Of a DNA stretch of 64,000 nt, positions 15,806 to 25,300 are shown one piece after another (within the stretch, counting starts at the first letter, position 1; each line of letters starts with the position of its first letter). The position numbers were made by a program, and so were the translations under genes. Below the pieces are notes generated by a model. The model ran no database searches, had not been told where the DNA came from, and was given only the letters and a program-made list of their open reading frames with translations. The DNA comes from CAVPTL01 sp963727235. Lineage in GTDB: Bacteria; Actinomycetota; Thermoleophilia; Gaiellales; JAICJC01. Where the stretch lies: contig CAVSFZ010000025.1 of assembly GCA_963727235.1 (NCBI GenBank), forward strand, positions 48,680-112,679, read 5' to 3'.

Positions 15806-18800
15806 ATGCCGCCGTTTGACCCGGTTCCGTCCAAACCCGACCACATCCAGCTGGAGCACCGCGCGCTCGAGCGGTGGGAGCGTGAGCGCGCCTTCGAGGT
15901 GCTTCGCGACGCCAACCGCGGCAACCAGCGGTTCAGCTTCATCGATGGGCCGATCACGGCCAACAATGCGATGGGCGTGCATCACGGCTGGGGTCGCACC
16001 ATCAAGGACATCTGGCAGCGCTACCACGCCATGCTCGGCCACGACCAGCGATACCAGAACGGATTCGACTGTCAGGGGCTGTGGGTGGAGGTGGGGGTGG
16101 AGAAGGAGCTCGGCCTCAACTCCAAGCCCGAGATCGAGGAGTACGGGCTCGACCGGTTCGCGATTGCCTGCCGCGAGCGGGTGGCGATGTACGCCGGCGA
16201 GCTGACCGAGCACTCGAAGCGGCTGGGCCAGTGGATGGATTGGGACAAGTCGTACTACACGATGACCGATCCCAACATCTCCGACATCTGGAAGTTCCTC
16301 AAGCGCTGCCACGATCTCGGCTGGCTGTACAAGGGCCACAGGTCGATGCCGTGGTGTCCTCGCTGCGGAACGTCGCTGTCTCAGCACGAGCTGATCGACT
16401 CCTACAAGGACACCACCCATCCGTCGCTGTACGTGCGACTGCCGCTGCTCGGGCGCGACCGCGAGTTCCTGGTGGTGTGGACGACAACCCCCTGGACGCT
16501 TCCGGCGAATGTGGCGGCCGCGGTGCGCGCGGATGCCGACTACGCCCGGATCGAGACGCCGGCGGGGATCGCCTACATCGCCGCCGACCGGCGGGATCAC
16601 GTGCCGGTGCGCGGCAACCTGCTCGGCACCGTGCGCGGATCGGAGCTCGTCGGGCTCGCCTACAGCGGGCCGTTTGACGACCTGCCCGCGACGCGCGACG
16701 TGGAACACCGAGTGGTGGCCTGGGATGAGGTGTCGATGGAGGAGGGCACCGGGATCGTGCACATCGCTCCGGGGTGCGGTGCAGAGGACTTCGAGCTCGG
16801 CCAGAAGGAAGGGCTTGACACACTGGTGCCGGTCGACGAGGCAGGCGCGTTCACCAACGAGTACGGATGGCTGCACGCCAAGCACACCGCGGAAGCTGCA
16901 CCGCTGGTAATCGAGGATCTCGGCCAGCGCGGGCGGCTGGTCGAGGCGGGTGAGCTGACTCACCGCTACCCGGTGTGCTGGCGATGCGGCACCGAGCTGA
17001 TCCACCGGCTGGTGGACGAGTGGTTCATCCGCTGCGACGAGGTGCGCCGGCCGATGATCGACGCCGCCCGCAAAGTCGAGTGGACTCCCCCTCAGTACGG
17101 CAAGCGAATGGAGGACTGGCTGCGCAACATGGGTGACTGGTGCATCAGCCGCAAGCGCTACTGGGGGCTGCCGCTGCCCTTCTACTTCTGTGACGACGGG
17201 CATATGACGGTGGTCTCGTCCAAGGACGACCTGTTCCAGCGGGCGATCTCGGGAACCGAGAATCTGACCGAGCTTCACCGGCCCTGGATCGACGAGGTGG
17301 TGATCACGTGCGACGAGTGCGGCGGGCAGGCCCGCCGGCTCAAGGATGTCGGCGACTGCTGGCTGGACGCCGGTATCGTGCCGTTCTCGACGATGGGCTG
17401 GGAACGCGACGTGGCCGTGCCTGAGGGCTACGCCGAGGGAGCCGGCGAGGGGATCACCAAGGCTGACCTTCCCGACAACGAGTACTGGCAGCAGTGGTAT
17501 CCCGCCGATTGGGTCACCGAGATGCGAGAGCAGATCCGGCTGTGGTTCTACTCGATGCTGTTCATGGGTGTGGTGCTCGACGGCCGGGCGCCGTACCAGC
17601 GGGTGCTGACCTACGAGAAGGTGAACGACGAGACCGGTCGCCCGATGCACAAGTCGTGGGGCAACGCGATCTGGTTCGACGACGCCATCGAGGAGATGGG
17701 TGCCGACGTGATGCGGTGGATGTATGCCGCCCAGCCGCCCGCACAGAATCTGAACTTCGGCTACGGCCCGGCAGCTGCCGTCAAGACCCGGCTGCTGCGG
17801 CTGTGGAACATCTACGCCTTCTTCGTGCTGTACGCCAACATCGACGACCACGCACCCGACCTGTCCGTGCTCGAGCATGGGCCGGCGACAACGCGGGAGC
17901 TCGATCGCTGGCTGGTTGCCGCGACCCAAGAGCTGATCGGCGAGTGCACTGCCGCTCTCGACGCGTACGACTCCCCGAGGCTGGTGCGGGCCTTCGAGGC
18001 GTATGTCGACGATCTCTCCAACTGGTATGTGCGGCTGTCGCGGCCGCGATTCTGGAAGTCGGAGGATGCCGACGACAAGCGCGCCGCGTACCAGTCGCTC
18101 TGGTACGCGCTGGTGCAGGCCGGGCGCTGCGTCGCTCCGGTGATGCCGTTCCTGGCGGACGAGCTGTGGCAGAACCTGGTTCGCGGCGCCTGCCCAGGCG
18201 CTCCGCAGAGCGTCCACCACTCCGGGTATCCGACTGTCGATCACACCCTCGCCGACCCGGCGCTGCTCGAGCAGATGGCCGCGGTGCGGTCGGTCGTCAC
18301 CCTCGGCCACAGCGCCCGAAACGACGCGGGAATCAAGCTGCGCCAGCCGCTGCAGGCGGCCACCGTGGTCACGCACGACCCGCAGCGGCGGCAGGCGGTC
18401 GCCGCTCACATCGAGTTGGTGGCGGGCGAGCTGGGGGTGAAGGAGGTGCACCTGGCCGAGTCGAGTGACGAGTTCGCCGAGGTCGAGGTGATGCCGATCC
18501 TCAAGGTGCTCGGGCCCAAGCTCGGTCGCGACCTGAGTGTGATCCGCGGGATGCTGGGCGAAGGCGAGTTCACGCTGGTCGACGGCGGTGTGGACGTGGG
18601 CGACTGGCGACTCGAGCCGGGCGAGTTCGAGCTGCGCACGCGGGCCCGCCCGGGCTTCTCGGTCGTCGACGGTGAGGGCTTCGCCGTTGTGCTCGATACC
18701 GAGATCACACCCGAGCTGGCACTCGAGGGCACCGCGCGCGATCTGATCCGCACCATCAATCAGATGCGCGCCGACGCCGAGCTGGAGCTGACCGACCGGA

Positions 18801-18931
18801 TCGTGATCACCTACCCGGAGAACGACGGACAGGTGACCGAGGCGTTCCGTCAGCACGGCGACAGGATCGCGACCGAGACGCTGGCGGTCGCGCTCGAGCC
18901 CGGCGATCAGCTTCGCATAGCCGTGCGGTAG
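15806..18931 (+). CDS. ileS: Isoleucyl-tRNA synthetase
   Basis: Charges tRNA-Ile with isoleucine in the cytoplasm. 1041 aa. The class I HIGH motif appears as GVHHGWGRT near residue 55 and the KMSKS motif as MHKSWGN near residue 615. A long editing (CP1) insert lies between about 190 and 400, with the WTTTPWTLPANVA motif typical of Ile/Val/Leu editing domains. A zinc-type motif WCPRCGTSLSQHE is present near residue 180, and CWRCGTELIHR near 392. The C-terminal anticodon domain has LSNWYVRLSRPRFW. The HHxWGR form marks the eukaryote/archaea-like type found in some bacteria, which is typically mupirocin-insensitive. The start is set by the leaderless promoter; an upstream frame to 15752 is rejected. 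Confidence 0.96.
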   Translation: MPPFDPVPSKPDHIQLEHRALERWERERAFEVLRDANRGNQRFSFIDGPITANNAMGVHHGWGRTIKDIWQRYHAMLGHDQRYQNGFDCQGLWVEVGVEKELGLNSKPEIEEYGLDRFAIACRERVAMYAGELTEHSKRLGQWMDWDKSYYTMTDPNISDIWKFLKRCHDLGWLYKGHRSMPWCPRCGTSLSQHELIDSYKDTTHPSLYVRLPLLGRDREFLVVWTTTPWTLPANVAAAVRADADYARIETPAGIAYIAADRRDHVPVRGNLLGTVRGSELVGLAYSGPFDDLPATRDVEHRVVAWDEVSMEEGTGIVHIAPGCGAEDFELGQKEGLDTLVPVDEAGAFTNEYGWLHAKHTAEAAPLVIEDLGQRGRLVEAGELTHRYPVCWRCGTELIHRLVDEWFIRCDEVRRPMIDAARKVEWTPPQYGKRMEDWLRNMGDWCISRKRYWGLPLPFYFCDDGHMTVVSSKDDLFQRAISGTENLTELHRPWIDEVVITCDECGGQARRLKDVGDCWLDAGIVPFSTMGWERDVAVPEGYAEGAGEGITKADLPDNEYWQQWYPADWVTEMREQIRLWFYSMLFMGVVLDGRAPYQRVLTYEKVNDETGRPMHKSWGNAIWFDDAIEEMGADVMRWMYAAQPPAQNLNFGYGPAAAVKTRLLRLWNIYAFFVLYANIDDHAPDLSVLEHGPATTRELDRWLVAATQELIGECTAALDAYDSPRLVRAFEAYVDDLSNWYVRLSRPRFWKSEDADDKRAAYQSLWYALVQAGRCVAPVMPFLADELWQNLVRGACPGAPQSVHHSGYPTVDHTLADPALLEQMAAVRSVVTLGHSARNDAGIKLRQPLQAATVVTHDPQRRQAVAAHIELVAGELGVKEVHLAESSDEFAEVEVMPILKVLGPKLGRDLSVIRGMLGEGEFTLVDGGVDVGDWRLEPGEFELRTRARPGFSVVDGEGFAVVLDTEITPELALEGTARDLIRTINQMRADAELELTDRIVITYPENDGQVTEAFRQHGDRIATETLAVALEPGDQLRIAVR

Positions 18932-18934
18932 CAG

Positions 18935-18990
18935 CGGATACCCCCCGTTCGGTTGGTGCCGGATCCCCACCCAGGGGGATGCGGTATCCG
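18935..18990 (+). terminator. Nested inverted repeats after ileS
   Basis: Outer arms CGGATACC (18935-18942) and GGTATCCG (18983-18990); inner arms ATCCCC (18963-18968) and GGGGAT (18975-18980) with a 6-base loop. It begins 3 bases after the ileS stop. No T-run follows, so intrinsic termination is uncertain. Confidence 0.4.
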
Positions 18991-19090
18991 GCAGTGGTCA
19001 GTACTTGATAGGTGTCGGCGCTGTTCTCCCCTCTGCGCTGCCGTCCCCAACGACGGCATTCCCCTCTGCCGTCCCAACGAAGGGCCCGCT

Positions 19091-19447
19091 GTGCCTTCCT
19101 CGCTCCCGTTCTTTGATTCGTCCCTGATCGAGTCGCGTAACGACCTTGGTGGTGACCCCGCACCATGCCTGTGCGATTCGCCGTTCGAGGTTGCAGACGT
19201 GCTCTTGGCAATCCGCGATAACGACGGCTCCCCCTCCGCCGCCGCGCGGGAGCTCAGCCTGACGCTCGAGCAGGTGTACGCCTGTGTCGACTGCCAGCGT
19301 GAGCATCCGAGCCTGATCGAGGCCCGTCTGGTGGCCTGCGACTTCGCCCGTCACGTCGACGCCGAGGCCGAGCTGTTCACGCCCGGCGAGCTCGAGATCG
19401 ACGCCGATCCGCGGCCTCGCTGGGCCTGGCGCCTGGCCACCCGCTGA
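19091..19447 (+). CDS. Hypothetical protein, DUF433/antitoxin-like helical segment
   Basis: 118 aa from the GTG at 19091 (upstream frame to 18953 is Cys/Pro-rich and runs into the ileS terminator, so it is rejected). The middle, FEVADVLLAIRDNDGSPSAA then ELSLTLEQVYACVDCQ and EHPSLIEARL, resembles the HTH half of DUF433 proteins, which pair with toxins in some genomes; no toxin gene is adjacent. Soluble, no membrane segments. The start and function are uncertain. Confidence 0.55.
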   Translation: MPSSLPFFDSSLIESRNDLGGDPAPCLCDSPFEVADVLLAIRDNDGSPSAAARELSLTLEQVYACVDCQREHPSLIEARLVACDFARHVDAEAELFTPGELEIDADPRPRWAWRLATR

Positions 19448-19532
19448 GCGCGGCTGCAAATCGCTTCTCAAGAAATCCGCGGGTTGAAATTTGACTCAGC
19501 CGTGCAACCTGCGGACACTTGTAGCAGCGTTC

Positions 19533-21371
19533 ATGGATGATGCTCCGATGACTCCTGCCGTGACACCCGGGCTGCTTCGCCGCAGCGTCGCTGTGCTCGC
19601 GCTGGCAGGCCTCGTCTTCGCCGCCACGTCGGCCTCGGCGATGGCGGCGCTGCAGCAGACGCTGGCGACGTCGTACCAGACCAACGGCACGGTTCACTCG
19701 ATCGTGCGATCCGACGGCGTCGTCTACATCGGCGGTGCGTTTACCTCGGTGCGACCCGCAGGTTCTGCGCTCGGTGTCAACGAGACCGCGCGTAATCACC
19801 TGGCAGCGTTCAACGCCGCCACCGGGGCGCTGCTGCCGTGGAATCCCAATGCCAACCTGACGGTCCGCACGCTTGCGATGGGGCCGGGGGGTGGCACGGT
19901 GTATGCCGGAGGCGACTTCTCCATTGTGGGCGGCAAGAGCCGCGCCCACGTGGTGGCGATCTCAGCCGCCGGCGCCGGTGCGATTCTGAACTGGGCCCCC
20001 CGCGCCAACGGCGGATCCGTGTACGCGATCGCCACGATGGGCACGCGGGTGTTTCTCGGCGGCGAGTTCAACCAGATCGGCGCCGCGCATCGCAAGCGCC
20101 TGGCCGCCATCAGCACCGCCGGCAAGCTGCTTCCCTGGGCCGCCCACAACGGCCCCAACCACGCCGTGCGGGCAATGCTGATCACGCCCAACAGCTCGCG
20201 CATCATCGTCGGCGGGCTGTTCACGTTGGTCGGTGGCACCAAGAGCCCGCACATCGCCGCGCTGTCGGCGAGTACCGGGGCGATCACAAAGTGGGCGTCA
20301 CATCCCAAGTACGAGCTGCTCGGCTTCGCCGCGACCTCGTCGTCCCTGTACGCGGCCGGCGGTGGCGGCGGCGGCCACATCCCCAAGTACAACCTTGCCA
20401 ACGGCAGGTTGGTATGGACGGCCTCCCCCGACGGTGACACCGAATCGGTTTCGATCTACCACAACCTGCTGCTGGTGGGCGGGCACTTCCGCAAGGTTGG
20501 AGCCCAGGTTCGGAATCACGCCGCCGCGCTCGACCTCAAGTCCGGCAAGGTCGACCTCAACTGGGCGCCCTCGTTCAACCAGGTACTCGGTGTGTGGCCG
20601 GTGCTCGGCTACGGTCAGGATGCCTACGCCGGTGGCGACTTCACGCGGGTCGGCCTGGCTGACCAGCAGGGCCTCGCCCACTTCCAGGACTCGGTCGCGG
20701 ATACCACCGATCCGACGCTCTCAACGCTCCCCAGCGCACACATGACGGTCGGCTCCACGGTCGGGAGTTCCGTCCCGGTCAGCCTTGCTTGGCGCGGGCA
20801 CGACAACCTTTCAGGGATCTGCCGCTACCGCGTGCACCAGCAGATCAACGCCGGCGCGATCACGGGCATCGTGCCCGCCCGCCCCACCAACACAAGCGTC
20901 GGCCGCGCGATCATCCCCGGCACCCGCGTCTACCACTTCTCGGTTCAGCCCACCGACTGTTCGGACAACACGCCCGGATTCATCTTCGGAAAGACCGTCC
21001 GAATCGTGGCCTTCCAGAACACGAACGGCGCCATCAAGTACAGCGCCGGCTGGAACCGTCTGCGGTCCCCCGGCACCTCCGGCGGCACCATCAACAGCAC
21101 GTCGAAGAAGAACGCGTCCGCCAAGCTGACCTTCACCGGTCGCCAGATCGCCTGGGTGGCGTCCAAGTCGGCGCTGCGCGGCAAGGCTCGCGTCTACGTC
21201 GACGGCAAGCTGGTGAAGACGGTCGATCTCCATTCCAAGACGCTGCAGCGCCGGCGCGTGGTCTACACCCGCGGCTGGGCCACGGACGGATCCCACACGA
21301 TCCGGATCGTCAACCTCGCCACCAGCGGACGGCCCGCGATCGACATCGACTCGCTGCTCGCGCTGCGGTAA
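19533..21371 (+). CDS. Secreted beta-propeller protein with C-terminal carbohydrate-binding-like domain
   Basis: 612 aa. A Sec signal peptide (RRSVAVLALAGLVF, cleavage after A-S-A-M-A or close) precedes about six repeats with the GG-x-F core: VYIGGAFTSV, VYAGGDFSIVGG, VFLGGEFNQIG, IIVGGLFTLVGG, LLVGGHFRKVG, AYAGGDFTRVG. Each is followed by hiAALdaxTGaxxxW, the pattern of DUF5122 delta-60-repeat propellers. After that comes an Ig-like stretch (about 400-500) and a final jelly-roll-like domain with GKARVYVDGKLVKTVDL, as seen in appended modules of secreted hydrolases. Probably extracellular, binding a sugar or wall polymer. ATG at 19548 is an alternative start. Confidence 0.85.
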   Translation: MDDAPMTPAVTPGLLRRSVAVLALAGLVFAATSASAMAALQQTLATSYQTNGTVHSIVRSDGVVYIGGAFTSVRPAGSALGVNETARNHLAAFNAATGALLPWNPNANLTVRTLAMGPGGGTVYAGGDFSIVGGKSRAHVVAISAAGAGAILNWAPRANGGSVYAIATMGTRVFLGGEFNQIGAAHRKRLAAISTAGKLLPWAAHNGPNHAVRAMLITPNSSRIIVGGLFTLVGGTKSPHIAALSASTGAITKWASHPKYELLGFAATSSSLYAAGGGGGGHIPKYNLANGRLVWTASPDGDTESVSIYHNLLLVGGHFRKVGAQVRNHAAALDLKSGKVDLNWAPSFNQVLGVWPVLGYGQDAYAGGDFTRVGLADQQGLAHFQDSVADTTDPTLSTLPSAHMTVGSTVGSSVPVSLAWRGHDNLSGICRYRVHQQINAGAITGIVPARPTNTSVGRAIIPGTRVYHFSVQPTDCSDNTPGFIFGKTVRIVAFQNTNGAIKYSAGWNRLRSPGTSGGTINSTSKKNASAKLTFTGRQIAWVASKSALRGKARVYVDGKLVKTVDLHSKTLQRRRVVYTRGWATDGSHTIRIVNLATSGRPAIDIDSLLALR

Positions 21372-21383
21372 CCGGTCACATCA

Positions 21384-22328
21384 CTACGCGCCGATCGCGC
21401 GGCGCAGCTGCATCGGCAGCTGGAAGTGGACGTTCTCGTCCACCAGCTCGTGTGAGTCGATGTCGGTGACACCGAGCTCACGGAAGTACTCGACCACACG
21501 GGTGACCAGTGACTCGGGTGCCGAGGCGCCCGAGGTGATCCCAACCGTGGAGACGCCCTCGAACCAGCCCGGATCGATGCCGGTCTCGTCGTCGATCAGA
21601 TGGGCGGGCACGCCCAGCTCTCGCGTGACATCAACCAGCCGGTTGGAGTTCGAGGAGTTGCGCGAGCCGATCACCAGCACCAGATCGACGTCCTGAGCAA
21701 GCTGCTTGACGGCGTTCTGTCGGTTCTGGGTGGCGTAACAGATGTCATCGTTCTTGGGGCCCACAACCGTGGGGAACCGCTCGCGCAGCGCGGCGATGAT
21801 CTCGAGCGTCTCGTCCACCGAGAGCGTCGTCTGGGTGATGTAGGCAACGCGATGCGGATCGGGGATCTGCAGCTGATCGATCTCGGCCACCGACCCGATC
21901 AGCTGGATCGATTGCGGCGCCTCGCCCATCGTGCCGACGACCTCCTCGTGGCCCTCGTGTCCGATCAGAACGATCGAATAGCCCTGGGCGGCATACTTAC
22001 GCGCCTCGGCGTGCACCTTGGTGACCAGCGGGCAGGTCGCGTCGAGCACGTGCAGCTGCCGCTCGCGGCTGCGCTCGTACACCTCGGGAGCGACTCCGTG
22101 GGCCGACAGCACCACCACGGCGCCCTCGGGGACATCCAGCTCGGAGTCGACGAACACGGCCCCGCGGTCGGTCAGCTCCGACACGACATGGTGGTTGTGC
22201 ACGATCTCCTTGCGCACGTACACCGGGGCGCCGAAGTGCTCCAGGGCGCGCTCCACCGTGTCCACAGCTCGATCCACACCTGCGCAGTAGCCTCGCGGCG
22301 ACGCGAGTAAGAGTTTGGTCGGCGGCAT
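21384..22328 (-). CDS. ispH: 4-hydroxy-3-methylbut-2-enyl diphosphate reductase
   Basis: Last step of the MEP isoprenoid pathway: reduces HMBPP to IPP and DMAPP using a [4Fe-4S] cluster. 314 aa, normal length. The three cluster cysteines are visible: Cys15 in RGYCAGVDRAV, one in DATCPLVTKVH, and one in DDICYATQNRQ. Substrate-binding histidines lie in NHHVV and SAHGV, and the E-G-H-E-E and SSNSNRL motifs are present. Convergent with the propeller gene, 12 bases between stops. A TAGCAT box lies 7 bases before the ATG, predicting a leaderless mRNA. Confidence 0.97.
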   Translation of the reverse strand: MPPTKLLLASPRGYCAGVDRAVDTVERALEHFGAPVYVRKEIVHNHHVVSELTDRGAVFVDSELDVPEGAVVVLSAHGVAPEVYERSRERQLHVLDATCPLVTKVHAEARKYAAQGYSIVLIGHEGHEEVVGTMGEAPQSIQLIGSVAEIDQLQIPDPHRVAYITQTTLSVDETLEIIAALRERFPTVVGPKNDDICYATQNRQNAVKQLAQDVDLVLVIGSRNSSNSNRLVDVTRELGVPAHLIDDETGIDPGWFEGVSTVGITSGASAPESLVTRVVEYFRELGVTDIDSHELVDENVHFQLPMQLRRAIGA

Positions 22329-22335
22329 CGGGTCA

Positions 22336-22341
22336 ATGCTA
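22336..22341 (-). promoter_or_regulatory. -10 element, leaderless start of ispH
   Basis: TAGCAT (minus strand) with exactly 7 bases to the ATG at 22328. Confidence 0.6.
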
Positions 22342-22349
22342 CCGGCCGC

Positions 22350-25300
22350 TCACCCCGGCAGGTGCCAGCCGCCGTCGTGCAGCACCAGCTCCGCGGGGTG
22401 TCCGGCGCTCGCGGTCGTGCGCACGCCCGGCAGAGCAACGTCGATCGATCCGCCGTCCGTCTCCACTCTGGCCGTGGTCGGGGTCAGGGTCACCGTTGCG
22501 GGAACGCCCTGGTGGGTGAGCGAGAACCGCAGACGGTTCCAGCCGGTTGCCAGACGGGGATCGAGGTGCAGCACCCCGTCGGTCACCGAGAGCCCTCCGC
22601 AGCCGAGTACCACCGCCTGCCACAGGCCACCCTGAGTGGCCATGTGCAGCCCTTCGGGACGGTTGCCGCGGCTGTCGAACAGGTCGATAGCGACCGCCCG
22701 GGTGAAGTAGTCGTCGGCGGCAGCGTCAAACCCGACGCGGCGCGCCACCAGCGAGTGCACAGCCTCTGACAGCGACGACAGGTGACGGGTGAGCGGCTCG
22801 TACAGGTTGTAGCTCCCGCGCCGCTCCTCGGGGCTGAACTCCCGTTCCAGCAGCGCCATCAGCATCACCACGTCGGCCTGCTTGACGTCGCGCCATTCCA
22901 TCCGATCTCGCTGCCACGCCATCTCCGCCCGATCGGCTGGGTCAGAGCCGGCCAGCGGAAGCGCCAGAAACCCCTCGCTCTGTTCCATCAGGCCATCCGG
23001 GGTGCGCAGGATCAGCATCCGGTCGGCCAGGTCGCGCCAGCGGTCGGGCTCGCCGGGCTTGGCGGCCGCGACGCCCGTGTCGACGAGTTCAGCTGCCCAC
23101 CGCATCGTCCAGGCACCCAGGTAGTTGGTGTAGGCGCTGTTGTCGACGTCTTCGTGGAGCTCGTCCGGTCCGATCACATGGTGGATCTCGTAGCCGCGCT
23201 CGGTGGTCACCCCGCGGGTGGCGTAGAAGCGTGCGGCTTCGACCAGCAGCTCGGCGCCGCCGTCGGCGAGCACGTCGCGATCGCCCGTGGCACGCACGTA
23301 CATCTCGATCGCCAGGGCGATGTCGCTGACGACGTGGATCTCCTGCTCGCCGGTTTTCACCGCCATCCGCCGTCCGCCCGGCCCGATCACAAACGCAGGG
23401 GTGACGTCCTCGCCACTGGCCGCGCTCTCCCACGCGAACCATGCGCCCTCGAGGCCGGCGTTCTCGGCGTTTCGGCGGGCTGCGGGGAGCATCCCCACGC
23501 GGTAGCCGATGATCTCGCGGGCCACCTCGGGCATGGTGTAGGCGTAGAACTGCATGAGGAACACGTCGGTGTCCCAGAACACGTGGCCCTTGTACCCCTC
23601 GCCGGTGAGGCCCTTGGCTGCGACTGAGGTGCGGCTGCCCACCTGCGGGGCGACCGCGATCAGTTGTGCCACTGCGAATCGGATGCCGAGCTGGGCCGCC
23701 GGCTCGTCGATCTCCACGTCCGACCGCGCCCAGGCGCTGGCCCAGGCAATCGTATGCGCCGACACGAACGCATCCCAGCCTGCTGCCAGCGATTGACGCG
23801 CGGCCTCGGCAGCACGGCGGCCGGAGTCCGGCTCCTCGCGTTCGGTGAAGACGGCGACATGCCGCTCGACCGTGAGCGTGCTCCCCATCGCCAGCTCGAC
23901 GTCGAACTCGCGGCCGGAGAAGTGCTCGTCAGTGACGTGTGCGGCCTCGATCACCTCGTCATCCAGCTGCGCCGTCAGCGCCTGGCCGAGATCGACTGCG
24001 ACCCGGGCTCCCGGGGTGCGGGAGTGCAGCATGTCCACGCCGTCGGCGTCCCCGGCCGCGGTGATCTCCACGTGGGGGAGTTCCCCCGACTTCTGGCGCA
24101 CCCACGCGCCGGCGCGCACCGACGCCCGGCAGGGGGACCCGGACACCAACTCGAGCGACATCCGGATGGCGCCGAGGTGGGTGTCGGCGAGGCTCAGGAT
24201 GCGGCTGGAGTTCAGCCGCAGTACGCGTCCCTGCGGGTCTTCGACCACCAGCTCTCGGTCCAGGCGCAGCGCGCGCAGGTCGAGCGTGCGCCGGTGCGAA
24301 CGAACCGTCCATGACCATGGTGTGAACAGCACTCCGTCGATGTGGATCTCGGTTGCCACCCAATCGGGGATCACCACCAGATCCTCGACTCCCGGCTTCT
24401 CGCCGTCGAACAGTCCGGCGACGAACGCGCGCGGCGTGCGCGAGGGGTTGAGCTCGTCGGTGCTGCCCCGTACGCCCATGTACCGGTTGACCAGCGAGAA
24501 CAGCGTCTCCTGGGACGCCTCGGACGCGAGGTCGTAGGTGTCGCTCACGATCCGCCAGCCGTCTGTGCCGTTTGGTGTATCGCTCTCGCGCATCGGCGGT
24601 GGCTGGATTTCCAAGCCGCTGGAGGCGCGGGTGCCTTGGTCTCTGAGGATCTCCACGAACTGCGCCGGCCCTCCACCGAGGTTGATCACCCCGGTCGGCG
24701 TGCCGTTGGGCTCCTTGCCCACCGAGGCGAGTGTTGCCCCGGCAGCCAGCCGCGTGACCATGCGGTAATCGCTTCCCTCAAATCCGGCGATCGGGCCAAA
24801 CTCGTCGCCGGCGATCAGCACCTCGGTGGGCCGGATGGCGCGCGCCGGTGCGATCCGCTGCATGAGAAACGCGATCGAGTCGGACTTGTCGGTGAGTCCG
24901 ATCTCGATGTGCTTAACGTCGCTGGTGATACGTGCATCCGGCAGATCGTTCTCGGCGGCGAGCTCTCCGGCCAGGTCGATCGCTGCCCCGATCCCGCCCG
25001 GAAAGGGCTGCAGCCGATCCTCCACGGCGGCCAGCAGCTCCCCGATCTGTGACTTCGGCGGGTCGGCCCAGCCGGGCTCGGGGATCAGATCGACCTTGCG
25101 GCGGTTGAGACGGTCGGACACGATCCCGACCTCGACCCCGCCGGCACGAAGGTGCGACTGGACAGCCTCGACCGTGCGGTCCAGAGCTGCGTTCTCGTCA
25201 ACAGAGGCCTCGCGGCGATACAACAGGTCGAGCTCGCCCTCGGCGCCGTAGGCGTACACCTCGGATCCGCGGTTGACCATCAGGTAGAGCCGGCTTCGGG

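Noticed and set aside
15743..18970. 1075-codon frame on the minus strand opposite ileS
   Set aside because: It is an antisense shadow of a GC-rich gene: His/Arg/Pro-rich, no motifs, and the plus strand encodes a clear synthetase.
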